A DNA stretch of 34,894 nucleotides, taken from Saprospiraceae bacterium. GTDB taxonomy: Bacteria; Bacteroidota; Bacteroidia; Chitinophagales; Saprospiraceae. The DNA lies in the NCBI GenBank assembly GCA_016787285.1, contig JAEUUV010000187.1, forward strand, positions 1 through 34,894, read 5' to 3'. A program made the position numbers and the translations under genes. The notes under the pieces are model-generated. The model worked only from the letters and a program-made list of their open reading frames with translations. It was not told the DNA's origin and did no database searches. Positions 1 to 7,760 of this stretch are shown here, piece after piece; the first letter of the stretch is position 1, and every line of letters starts with the position of its first letter.

Positions 1-235
1 GGTGGCGGTAGCCCGGGCCTTGGTCAACGACCCCGCCATCATTCTCGCCGACGAACCGACAGGTAACCTCGACACCAAAACCTCCCACGAGATCATGGCT
101 CTTTTCGAGCAAATCCACCGCGCAGGCAACACGGTCATTCTTGTCACACACGAGGCCGATATTGCCCAGCACGCACACCGCATTGTTCGGTTGCGCGATG
201 GCCTGGTGGAAACGGATGAAAAAAACAACCGATGA
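1..235 (+). CDS. ABC transporter ATP-binding protein, LolD/MacB type (3' end only)
   Basis: This is the C-terminal part of an ABC ATPase; the gene begins before the window. The visible residues contain the Walker B and D-loop segment [10 protein letters not shown], followed by the switch-histidine segment VTHE. The DEPTGNLD form is characteristic of the LolD/MacB/FtsE-like family, which powers lipoprotein release or MacAB-type export through FtsX-fold permeases. The Walker A motif and most of the signature motif lie outside the window. The frame stops with TGA at 233-235, six bases before a perfect palindrome that probably ends the transcript. No permease partner follows, so it must lie upstream or elsewhere. 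The family call is firm; the transported substrate is unknown. Confidence 0.9.
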   Translation, partial: VAVARALVNDPAIILADEPTGNLDTKTSHEIMALFEQIHRAGNTVILVTHEADIAQHAHRIVRLRDGLVETDEKNNR

Positions 236-240
236 ACGGA

Positions 241-275
241 TAAACCTTCCAGGTTTTGAAAACCTGGAAGGTTTA
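241..275. repeat. Perfect 35-bp palindrome, probable bidirectional terminator and dispersed repeat
   Basis: Two 17-nt arms are perfectly complementary around a single central G (position 258). The arms begin TAAACCTTCCAGG. The element sits between two convergent genes and contains the TAA stop of the minus-strand flippase (273-275). No long T-run follows on either strand beyond the central TTTT/AAAA. A relative with the same 33-bp core layout occurs at 33991-34039, so this is probably a repeat family rather than a one-off terminator. Confidence 0.8.
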
Positions 276-1559
276 CGGCGCCACCACTACCCACGCCAGA
301 ACAAGTACCGCGGTATACACGGCATACAGCCGGACATCCAGCCAGTCCCCGGTGCGTATCTCCAGACGTTTTTCCAGATACCAGATCAGGGCAATTTTTT
401 CCCAAAAAAAGGCCAGCACCGCCGACCAGGCGACTCCGGCAAGGCCCCACCAGTTGATGAACAGAAAACCAAGTCCCACCTTCAGTGCCAGTTCGATCAG
501 ACCCACCCTCAGAATAACCCGCGAGTGCCCTTTGGCCAGTACCACGGCGTTGGGCAGCAACACCCGGCTCGCGGTGAGCAGCAGGTAGATGTTGAACAGA
601 GGCGCCGCTGCGACGAATTCCGGGTTGAACACCACCGGGAATAACTTTTCCGAAAGAAAAAGCAGCAGGATGGTCATGGGGAACAGCAGGTGAAACAGGC
701 GCCGTGTCCTGTGTCGGAGTTCCGCCAGGCCGGTCGATTCCTGCGTGGCGATTTGTGCCACCAGCGCCGTACCCAAAGCCGTAGCCAATGCCGTGGCCAC
801 CGGGAATTCGCGCGAACCATAGCGAAATACCGCAAAAACCGCTTCGTCCTGAAAATACCAGCCGACGAGCCAATTGTCGAAAAGCAGGACGAGGTTTCCC
901 ACCAGCAGATTGAGCACCAACGGCATGGAAAACCGCAGGTAGTTTCCCAGCAAATCGGGGCGCCATACCCACGCGCCGACCCGAAAAACCAACCAGACCG
1001 CCCACAAAAAGCGGAGCAGCCCCAGCCCCGCCAGGCACCTGATGCCGCCCTCCAGCCCGAAACCGGTCAGCACCGGCGCCACCAGCGCCACCACATACAA
1101 CCCGAACGACACACTCCCCCACCCCAGCAACGCAGCGGGTTTTTCGCGCAGCAGATACACATACTCCACAGGCAAAGTGGCTAAATTGAAAAACAGGTAC
1201 AAGCCGAACCAGTCCAGAAAAGGCACTCGCTCCAGTCCGGTAAACGCCGGCACAATCCATTGTTGCCCAAGCAAAATGACCGACACGACAAAGAGAGCCA
1301 TTGCCGCGAAAGCGAGAAAAATATTGAACAGAAAGGCGGCGCGTTCCGGGTTTCCCAGCCGCGCATATACGGTAGGAATACCCTGCAGAAGGCCGTTTGC
1401 CCAAAAAAACGCCGCCATGCTGCCGAGGTACAGCAAGGCTTCCCAGGCGCCGATTTCCGACATGCCCATTCCGCTTTTGGCCAGCAGGATACTGGTCAGC
1501 ACGACCGACCCCAGGCGCATGACCTGGTACGCTTGCAGAGCACGGGTGGTGTTAAGCAC
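273..1559 (-). CDS. Wzx-like polysaccharide/oligosaccharide flippase (MATE/MOP superfamily)
   Basis: This 428-residue protein is almost entirely hydrophobic, with roughly 12 predicted membrane segments and short charged loops, the pattern of the polysaccharide transporter branch of the MOP superfamily. Members flip lipid-linked glycans across the inner membrane during O-antigen, capsule or exopolysaccharide synthesis. Its length is typical (about 420-500). It starts 15 bp after the stop of the hybrid regulator on the same strand, so the two may be co-transcribed. No glycosyltransferases or Wzy polymerase are nearby, so the glycan it serves is unknown. Sequence conservation in this family is low, and the call rests mainly on topology and on segments such as the N-terminal LGSVVLTSILLAKSGMG. 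A different MOP-type transporter is possible. Confidence 0.72.
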   Translation of the reverse strand: MLNTTRALQAYQVMRLGSVVLTSILLAKSGMGMSEIGAWEALLYLGSMAAFFWANGLLQGIPTVYARLGNPERAAFLFNIFLAFAAMALFVVSVILLGQQWIVPAFTGLERVPFLDWFGLYLFFNLATLPVEYVYLLREKPAALLGWGSVSFGLYVVALVAPVLTGFGLEGGIRCLAGLGLLRFLWAVWLVFRVGAWVWRPDLLGNYLRFSMPLVLNLLVGNLVLLFDNWLVGWYFQDEAVFAVFRYGSREFPVATALATALGTALVAQIATQESTGLAELRHRTRRLFHLLFPMTILLLFLSEKLFPVVFNPEFVAAAPLFNIYLLLTASRVLLPNAVVLAKGHSRVILRVGLIELALKVGLGFLFINWWGLAGVAWSAVLAFFWEKIALIWYLEKRLEIRTGDWLDVRLYAVYTAVLVLAWVVVAP

Positions 1560-1574
1560 GGCGCAATGTCCGGA

Positions 1575-4500
1575 TTAATTCTGATACACCCGCTCCCGCC
1601 ACTCCTGCGGCGAAAGCCCGAACTCCTGCCGGAACACCCGCCCGAAATAACTCGGGTCGGTAAAACCCGTGTCATAAGCCACGGCAGTGATGGTAAGTGT
1701 TTCGTCCTGAAGCATTTCCTTGGCCTTGCTGAGTCGTACATACCGGATAAATTTGGTGGCGGCCAGCCCCGTGAGTGCCGACAGTTTGCGGTGCAGTTGG
1801 GAATGGCTCATAGCCATGGCCCGGCACAGTTGTTCCACGTCAAAACTGCTGTCGTCCAGGTGCGCATCCACGACCTCGCGTACCTTGCGCACGAAACGGT
1901 CTTCCTCTCCTGGCACCGGAGGCAGGTCGCGGAGCACAATGGCTCCGTCGGTCAACCCGGCAGTTGCCAAGTAGTGCTGATGAAGTTTTTGCCGCAGTTC
2001 GAGCAGTTTTCGGATGCGCAGGCGCAATTCTTCCTTGTGAAACGGTTTGGCCAAATACACATCGGCGCCATGCTCCAGGCCCTCAAGTTTGCTGTCCATA
2101 TCGGCTTTGGCCGTAAGCATCACGATGGGAATATGGCTGGTGCGGGCGTCGGCACGAAGGGTACTGCATACCTCGAAACCGTCTTTGCGCGGCATCATCA
2201 CGTCGGTCACGAGCAGGTCGGGAATTTGTTCGGTAGCGATTTCGATGGCTTCCTGCCCGTCTTTGGCTACGGCCAGCCGGTAGTCGCCGGCCAGACACGA
2301 CGCGAGGTAAGTCACCACGTCGGGGTTGTCTTCGGCAAGCAAAATAAGCGGAACAGTGGATGGGAGACGTTGGGACGTGGCCGGTTTAACCGCCGCGGGC
2401 GTTTGAAATGCAGGGGAATGTGGTACCGCAGGCGGCATGTGCGCTTCCTGATCCTCGAAGGAGAAAGGCGGAAAAGTTTCATCCTGAAGCAGGGTTTCCG
2501 CGTTTGCTATTTTGCCGTCCGGCAAACGATGCACAGGCAGTTTTACGATAAATTCAGCCCCCTTTCCCGATTGGCTTTTGGCTGCAATGTCGCCGCCCAT
2601 CAGTTTGACCAACTCTTTTGTGAGCGCCAGCCCGATCCCGGAGCCGCCGCTATGCACGGCAGCAGCAGCAAGCGGGCTTTCACCGTTGCTCTGCGCAGAA
2701 ACCTGATAAAACCGGTCGAAAATATGGGGCAACTGCTCCTCCGGAATACCAATGCCGGTGTCGCGCACGCGGATGACCAATTGCGCCTCGGATGAATGCC
2801 CCTTCCGGTGCACATTCGCAGAGCGGGCGGTTTCGTTCAGGAAACGCACGTCGAGGTATACATGCCCGCCCGAAGGCGTGAACTTGGCGGCGTTGGACAG
2901 CAGGTTGCCCACCACCTGCTGCAACCGCTCGGGATCAAAGTCCATCGAAAGTGCGTCGAGATCGGAGAGGAAGTGGATTTGCACACCCTTGCCTTGGGCG
3001 TAGGAGTGAAAACTTTCCACGAGGTATTTGAGGTAACGCACCACGTCGCCCTGCTGGAGGTGGAGGGTCATTTTCCCGCTTTCCAGTTTGGCGAGGTCAA
3101 GCATTTGGTTGACGAGGTCAAGCAGGCGGGCGCTGTTGCGTTTGATCATGACCAGGCCTTCGTCCAGCCACTCGGAAGGGTTGTCTCGAATCTGGTCGGC
3201 CATACCCGATATGATGGTGAGCGGGGTGCGGAACTCGTGCGTGATATTCGTGTACAAGCGGGTTTTGACCGCGTCAAGTTCTTTTAGCCGTTCCGATTCG
3301 GCCTGAGTAAGGCGGCGATGGAGCAGAAACCGATAGGTGCCGTACGCGATTCCAAAAATCAGCAAGGCGTACGACAGGTAGGCCCACGGCGTTTGCCACC
3401 ACGGAGGGCGCACCACCACCCGAAGGCTGACACCGATCCGGTTCCAGACGCCCTGGCCGTTGGCGCCCCGCACCCGGAACACGTACTCGCCGGGAGGCAC
3501 ATTGAAATACGTCACCTCGCCGTCGCGTAAGTCGTTGCGCCATTTTTTGTCGTAGTTCTCGAGCATAAACTCCAGGCGGTTTCCATCGGGCAAACGGTAG
3601 TCAAAACAGGCCATGTTGAAGGCAAACACATTCTGGTCATGTGCCAGGCGGATTTCCGAAGTAGCCCAAATGGGCTGGGTTAAAATTGACCCGGGGCCGG
3701 GAAGGATGGGTTCGTTGGCTAATTTGAACCCGGTGATTTGTACCACCGGCCAGGTCTGGCTTTCCTGCCGGGTCATCTTTCTGGGCAGGAAGGAATGGAA
3801 GCCGCCCTCGCCTCCGAAGAATATTTCTCCTTTTCGGTTGGTATATATGGCGAGAAAGTGAAGGGCCGGCACCTTGATTCCGAGGATGGCATCGTAGGTG
3901 TAGAAAAATTCGCTTTCCGGGTCAAACTCTACCAGAGCGCTTGCCGTAGTCAACCACAACCTGCCGTCGGGAGCCTTGGCGAGCGAGCGGATGTAGTTAC
4001 TCGGGATATTGCTGTTCGTCTGGTTATACCGCTTCATTTGCCCGGTGTTCAGTTCCAACTTAAACAGGCCCTGCATCATGGTAGGCATCCAGATATTGCC
4101 TTTTTTGTCTCCAATAATCGAGCAAATGGTACCGCACTCTGCGCCGGACAGGAAGTGGGTAAACGTACCGGTGGCAGGACTGTACCGGTCGAGAAACATC
4201 GGATTGGAACTTACATCCGCAAACGGTTCGACGCCTCCACCCACCCAGATGAACCCGTTTTCGTCTTCGTGCAGGCCGAACGTCTGGTTCCCTCCGATGC
4301 TTCCGGCTACTTTGGGATCGTGCCAAAAACGCTTGAATTTGCCGGTTTTTATGTCCAGCAGGTTCAGGCCGCCACCCCAGGTCGCTACCCAATAAAACCC
4401 CTGCCGGTCTTTCAGGATATTCGTAACCATATCCGAACTCAGGCTGCTGGTGTCTTCCGGTTTGTGGCGATACCGCTTGACTACCGCATTTGTTGCAGGA

Positions 4501-5927
4501 TCAACCAGGTAAAGTCCGGTGGATGTGCATATCCAAATCCGGCCATCTGGATCCGGCACTAATGAAAATACGGTATAGTACGGATTGCCGGGGGAACTCT
4601 CGGCATCGAGCAAAACCGGTTGCATTTGGCCGGTGGCCCGATTAAACCGGAAAATCCGGTTCGAGCCGGGGCCGCTGCCGGCCAGCCACAGATCGCCCGA
4701 GACATCTTCCAGAAAGACGTTTACATCAGGCAATAACTTTTTGGTATCAAAATACGGAAACAGTTGGGTGGTCGCCAACGCCTTCAGGACTTTGCCGCCG
4801 GTAATGCCTCCACCCATCCAGATGATGCCATCGTGCGTTTGGGTAAGGTTCCAGATAAAATTCATCGGAATACGTGAGGCGGCATTTGATTGTTCGAAAT
4901 GCCGCACAGTGCCGGTTGCGGGGTCATAGATGTCAAGCCCCGACATGGAACCGATCCAAAGCCAGCCGTTTTTGTCTTCCAGAATAGACAGCACCTGCCT
5001 GAAGTCTTGTTTAGCCAACGGTACGCTGCGCAAAAACGGCGTACTCAATTTTCCGGGATTGCCCGGATCGGAAGGCAAACGGGTAAAATTCCCGGTCTGT
5101 CGATCCAGGATTTGCAAGCCGTTGTTGCCCATAGTACCCACCCAGAAATTTCCCCTGGAATCTTCGAACAAGGCACGCACCCGGTTGTCGGCAAGGCTGC
5201 GGGGGTTGGCCGGGTCGTGCAGGTAGCGGGTAAATGTTTCGGTATCGGGGTCGTATCGGTTCAGGCCGCCGGTTTTACCTTTCGGGTCTTCCGTGTCCCA
5301 GGGGAATCCACAGCCCACCCACAGAGTCCCCTGTCGGTCCACATAAAGCGAACGCACCATATTGGAACTAAGACTGCGGGAGTCGGAAGCGTTGGAAAAG
5401 AAACGTTTGCACGTACCGGTATTGGGATCCAGCCTGTTCAGACCCTTGTGTGTACCTACCCAGATAAAGCCCTGACGGTCTTCCGCTACCATCGAAACCA
5501 GGTTATCACTCAGGCTGTTCGGGTCGTCGGGATTGTGTTTGTAGCGGGTAAAACTGCCGGTAGCCTGGTCGTAGTGCGTCAGGCCCTTGCCGTAGTCGGC
5601 GATCCATAGCGTCCCGTCCCGGCCAACACAAATCCACTGCACATAGTCACCGATCAGGGAGTTTTCCTGCAAAGGATCGTGAATGAGGGTGGTCAGTTTG
5701 CGGCCGTCGTAGCGCTGAAGCCCACTCTGGGTACCGAACCATAACACACCCAGCGAATCCTGCGCGATACATTGGACATAGTTTCCCATGACATGCCCGG
5801 GCAAGTCAAATGCCTCGAACTGCGGAGAAAAATCCTGCAGGCGTTTGACCGGATATTGTGCGCTCAAGCCCGCTGTGTACAGCAGGATAAGCCCGAATGG
5901 GATAAAAAATGCAGTAGTTTTTGTCAT
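1575..5927 (-). CDS. Hybrid two-component system regulator (propeller sensor, histidine kinase, receiver, AraC-type HTH)
   Basis: A 1450-residue one-protein signalling system typical of Bacteroidota glycan sensing. A signal peptide ending near SAQ is followed by about 14 propeller repeats of the form G-x-[LI]-W-[VI]-G-T (e.g. GVLWFGT, GFIWVGT, GNFWVGT), enough for two seven-bladed propellers. A Y_Y_Y domain follows (about 770-840), then one membrane helix (about 845-872). The cytoplasmic part has a HisKA H-box with phosphoacceptor His897 (THEFRTPL), an HATPase domain (N box NLLSNAAKF, DTGIGIP, GSGIGLAL), a receiver with phosphoacceptor Asp1242 (VTDVMMP), and a C-terminal AraC-type HTH (about 1345-1450). 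All catalytic signatures look intact. Such proteins usually sit beside the SusC/SusD genes they control; none are here, so the target and ligand are unknown. A terminator lies just upstream, so it has its own promoter. Confidence 0.96.
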   Translation of the reverse strand: MTKTTAFFIPFGLILLYTAGLSAQYPVKRLQDFSPQFEAFDLPGHVMGNYVQCIAQDSLGVLWFGTQSGLQRYDGRKLTTLIHDPLQENSLIGDYVQWICVGRDGTLWIADYGKGLTHYDQATGSFTRYKHNPDDPNSLSDNLVSMVAEDRQGFIWVGTHKGLNRLDPNTGTCKRFFSNASDSRSLSSNMVRSLYVDRQGTLWVGCGFPWDTEDPKGKTGGLNRYDPDTETFTRYLHDPANPRSLADNRVRALFEDSRGNFWVGTMGNNGLQILDRQTGNFTRLPSDPGNPGKLSTPFLRSVPLAKQDFRQVLSILEDKNGWLWIGSMSGLDIYDPATGTVRHFEQSNAASRIPMNFIWNLTQTHDGIIWMGGGITGGKVLKALATTQLFPYFDTKKLLPDVNVFLEDVSGDLWLAGSGPGSNRIFRFNRATGQMQPVLLDAESSPGNPYYTVFSLVPDPDGRIWICTSTGLYLVDPATNAVVKRYRHKPEDTSSLSSDMVTNILKDRQGFYWVATWGGGLNLLDIKTGKFKRFWHDPKVAGSIGGNQTFGLHEDENGFIWVGGGVEPFADVSSNPMFLDRYSPATGTFTHFLSGAECGTICSIIGDKKGNIWMPTMMQGLFKLELNTGQMKRYNQTNSNIPSNYIRSLAKAPDGRLWLTTASALVEFDPESEFFYTYDAILGIKVPALHFLAIYTNRKGEIFFGGEGGFHSFLPRKMTRQESQTWPVVQITGFKLANEPILPGPGSILTQPIWATSEIRLAHDQNVFAFNMACFDYRLPDGNRLEFMLENYDKKWRNDLRDGEVTYFNVPPGEYVFRVRGANGQGVWNRIGVSLRVVVRPPWWQTPWAYLSYALLIFGIAYGTYRFLLHRRLTQAESERLKELDAVKTRLYTNITHEFRTPLTIISGMADQIRDNPSEWLDEGLVMIKRNSARLLDLVNQMLDLAKLESGKMTLHLQQGDVVRYLKYLVESFHSYAQGKGVQIHFLSDLDALSMDFDPERLQQVVGNLLSNAAKFTPSGGHVYLDVRFLNETARSANVHRKGHSSEAQLVIRVRDTGIGIPEEQLPHIFDRFYQVSAQSNGESPLAAAAVHSGGSGIGLALTKELVKLMGGDIAAKSQSGKGAEFIVKLPVHRLPDGKIANAETLLQDETFPPFSFEDQEAHMPPAVPHSPAFQTPAAVKPATSQRLPSTVPLILLAEDNPDVVTYLASCLAGDYRLAVAKDGQEAIEIATEQIPDLLVTDVMMPRKDGFEVCSTLRADARTSHIPIVMLTAKADMDSKLEGLEHGADVYLAKPFHKEELRLRIRKLLELRQKLHQHYLATAGLTDGAIVLRDLPPVPGEEDRFVRKVREVVDAHLDDSSFDVEQLCRAMAMSHSQLHRKLSALTGLAATKFIRYVRLSKAKEMLQDETLTITAVAYDTGFTDPSYFGRVFRQEFGLSPQEWRERVYQN

Positions 5928-5961
5928 ATCACAACTTTGGATTCTTAGCCTGCTTAGACTG

Positions 5962-5993
5962 AAAAACAGGGCAGATCGTTGCGACCCGCCCTG
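5962..5993 (-). terminator. Rho-independent terminator of the small secreted protein gene
   Basis: Read on the minus strand, a stem CAGGGC/GCCCTG (5988-5993 with 5967-5972), extended by an inner TCG/CGA pairing, is followed by five Ts (5962-5966). It lies 36 bp after the stop of the 6029-6520 gene and before the start of the hybrid regulator, insulating the two same-strand genes. Confidence 0.75.
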
Positions 5994-6028
5994 CCAAATG
6001 TATGAAGTATTTCTTTCGTTGTGGGCGC

Positions 6029-6520
6029 CTACTTGCCTGCCATTGCGGGTGTTCCCGGGACAGCCGTTGAGTGCCGGGTAGCGCCCAAAATTACGCTGCG
6101 GATCGTGACCACCAACTCCTGATTCAGGGTGGCGGCACCCGTTTGCACGCGCAGGGTGTAAGCGCCGGGATCAATGCTCAGTGTTTTCAGGTCGAACATT
6201 TTGGCGAAAGCCTGTTTGTTGGCCACTTCCTGTTCCCAGCGGATCGTTCCATCCGGTTCAAGCAGGGAAACAGAAGTTTGATATTCCTGCAGGTTGGCCA
6301 ACTGTACGCGGAGGGCGTGAGTGCCCTCCATTTCCATGCGTACCACCACGCGGCGCGTTCCGCCGGCATCAAGCAGCAATCCTCCGGGCGTGGCAACCGG
6401 GTTGGTTTCCCGGGCCATACGGATACGGCCTTCGGCATTTACACGTGTTTGGGCAGCGGCGGAAAACATAGTAAAACCGGCCAGTACCATTGCGGCGATC
6501 AAATTCAGGTGCATTTTCAT
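6029..6520 (-). CDS. Small secreted protein with a beta-sandwich, sorting-domain-like C-terminal half
   Basis: A 163-residue protein with a clear signal peptide (MKMHLNLIAAMVLAGFTMFSAAAQ), so exported to the periplasm or beyond. No enzymatic motif is visible. The second half has alternating strands with the order 'hydrophobic strand - E-P-D-G-T - strand - LSIDPGAYTLRV', which resembles the fold of T9SS type A sorting domains and DUF3244-like proteins, but no cargo domain precedes it. The tail ends with a short polar extension. A hairpin terminator follows the stop, and the gene is divergent from the transporter at 6716. It resembles the 22157-22498 protein in layout though not closely in sequence. 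I do not recognise a specific family, so the function is unknown. Confidence 0.75.
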   Translation of the reverse strand: MKMHLNLIAAMVLAGFTMFSAAAQTRVNAEGRIRMARETNPVATPGGLLLDAGGTRRVVVRMEMEGTHALRVQLANLQEYQTSVSLLEPDGTIRWEQEVANKQAFAKMFDLKTLSIDPGAYTLRVQTGAATLNQELVVTIRSVILGATRHSTAVPGTPAMAGK

Positions 6521-6697
6521 AGCTTCGTAATTTTAGTTTGTGAAAACTTTATTGAAAAATTCGATGCTGCAAAGGTGACGGTGCCCTGAACTTATCGCCC
6601 CGGATTCGGGTGTCAAGGTCTGGTACATTCCTGCCAAACACCCGGACAAATCTTGCAACAATAGGACGGGTATTGCATTTACACCGCTGCCGTGCAA

Positions 6698-6705
6698 TAC
6701 CTTTG
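6698..6705 (+). promoter_or_regulatory. Bacteroidota-type -7 box (TACCTTTG) upstream of the BASS transporter
   Basis: TACCTTTG matches the TAnnTTTG consensus of the Bacteroidota housekeeping sigma factor. A TTG at 6673-6675 could serve as the -33 element, 22 bp upstream, slightly long. The box is only 10 bp before the ATG at 6716, which implies a very short or absent leader. It lies in the 195-bp divergent region 6521-6715. Confidence 0.55.
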
Positions 6706-6715
6706 CCGACATTAA

Positions 6716-7615
6716 ATGCACCTGTCCGTTTTGGCCCCTACTCAAATTGTTGATCTTGCAGTCAGTGTTGTACTCGGACTGATTATGTTCGGTGTTGGAT
6801 TGTCGCTCACGTTCGACGATTTTACCCGGATCATACGCTACCCGAAATCGTTTTTTTCCGCATTGGGTATCCAGATGCTGGGGCTTCCGGTTATTGCGTT
6901 GCTCATAAATTTGATTGCGCCTTTGCCGGCCACCCTCAAAGTGGGTTTTCTGATTCTGAGTGCAAGCCCGGGTGGGGCGACGTCGGGCTTTCTCACCTAC
7001 CTGTGGCGCGGCAATGTGGCCTTGTCCCTGTCCTTGACCTCCGTCAACAGCATACTCGCGTTGTTCTCCATTCCTTTGGTGGTAAACTTTGCCCTGCGGG
7101 TGTTCATGGGCCGGGAAACCGACCTGCACCTGCCGTTCTGGGATACGGTGCAGCAGGTTTTTTTTATCACCATTATTCCGGCGACTCTGGGCGTGGCGAT
7201 GCGACACTACTTCCCCTACCAGGCTCAACTGATCAGCAAGCCGGCCAAATATGTCATGCTGGTATTGCTGGCGGTTGTCTTTTTGGTGAAAATGTTTGCC
7301 AGCGAAAGCCAGGGCGGCGCCGGACTGACCTGGGAAGACTTTTTTCAGATTACCCCCGTAGCCCTGATTCAAAATGCGGCCTGCCTGTTCACCGGGTACT
7401 TTTTTTTGCAGTACATGAAGCAGCCGCATCCGTCGCGCCTGACCGCCGCTATCGAATGCGGTGTGCAAAACACGACCTTAGCCTTCCTCATCGCAAGCGT
7501 TATGCTCGGCAATCAGGAAATGGTCAAACCGGCGCTGGTGTATTCCCTGTTTTCATTCTGGACCGCCTGCCTGTTCGCTTTCATCTCCAACCGGATCGCA
7601 AGCGGCAGCCGGTAA
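6716..7615 (+). CDS. Bile acid:sodium symporter (BASS) family transporter
   Basis: A 299-residue integral membrane protein with about 9-10 hydrophobic helices. It matches the BASS family: an N-terminal helix with LGLIMFGVGLSLTFDDF, the conserved SASPGGATSGFLTYL segment (about 82-96) where sodium-site residues lie, and the later EC-G-QN-TLAF segment (IECGVQNTTLAFLIA). Length fits the family (about 290-330). Members move organic anions (bile salts, pantoate, pyruvate, other carboxylates) into the cell with sodium. The substrate here cannot be told from sequence; bile salts are unlikely for a probable environmental organism. It appears to be a single-gene unit with its own -7 box, divergent from the small secreted protein. 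Confidence 0.93.
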   Translation: MHLSVLAPTQIVDLAVSVVLGLIMFGVGLSLTFDDFTRIIRYPKSFFSALGIQMLGLPVIALLINLIAPLPATLKVGFLILSASPGGATSGFLTYLWRGNVALSLSLTSVNSILALFSIPLVVNFALRVFMGRETDLHLPFWDTVQQVFFITIIPATLGVAMRHYFPYQAQLISKPAKYVMLVLLAVVFLVKMFASESQGGAGLTWEDFFQITPVALIQNAACLFTGYFFLQYMKQPHPSRLTAAIECGVQNTTLAFLIASVMLGNQEMVKPALVYSLFSFWTACLFAFISNRIASGSR

Positions 7616-7704
7616 TTGGAGTTTCCGCGGCAACTGTCGCCCAGTAGCCGAGTTTAGCCCCCGATTCAACATCCCTCCGACGCCATTGCTGTTTTCTGGC
7701 AGCA

Positions 7705-7712
7705 TACCTTTG
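7705..7712 (+). promoter_or_regulatory. Bacteroidota-type -7 box (TACCTTTG) upstream of the choice-of-anchor B protein
   Basis: The same octamer as upstream of the previous gene, 48 bp before the chosen ATG at 7761. A TTG at 7686-7688 gives a 16-bp spacer, a little short. The box lies inside the longer open frame that begins at 7686, which supports the internal start at 7761. Confidence 0.5.
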
Positions 7713-7760
7713 CGCCTTACTTTCTTGCTATTGCTCACCAACACTTCGTTTCCACGTTTC

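Noticed and set aside
1260-2795. 511-residue plus-strand frame opposite the hybrid regulator C-terminus and flippase
   Set aside because: It is antisense to the intact receiver, HTH and kinase motifs and spans two real genes.
6533-7468. 311-residue minus-strand open frame opposite the BASS transporter
   Set aside because: The product is Gln/Arg/His-rich with no domain, while the plus-strand frame is a textbook transporter.
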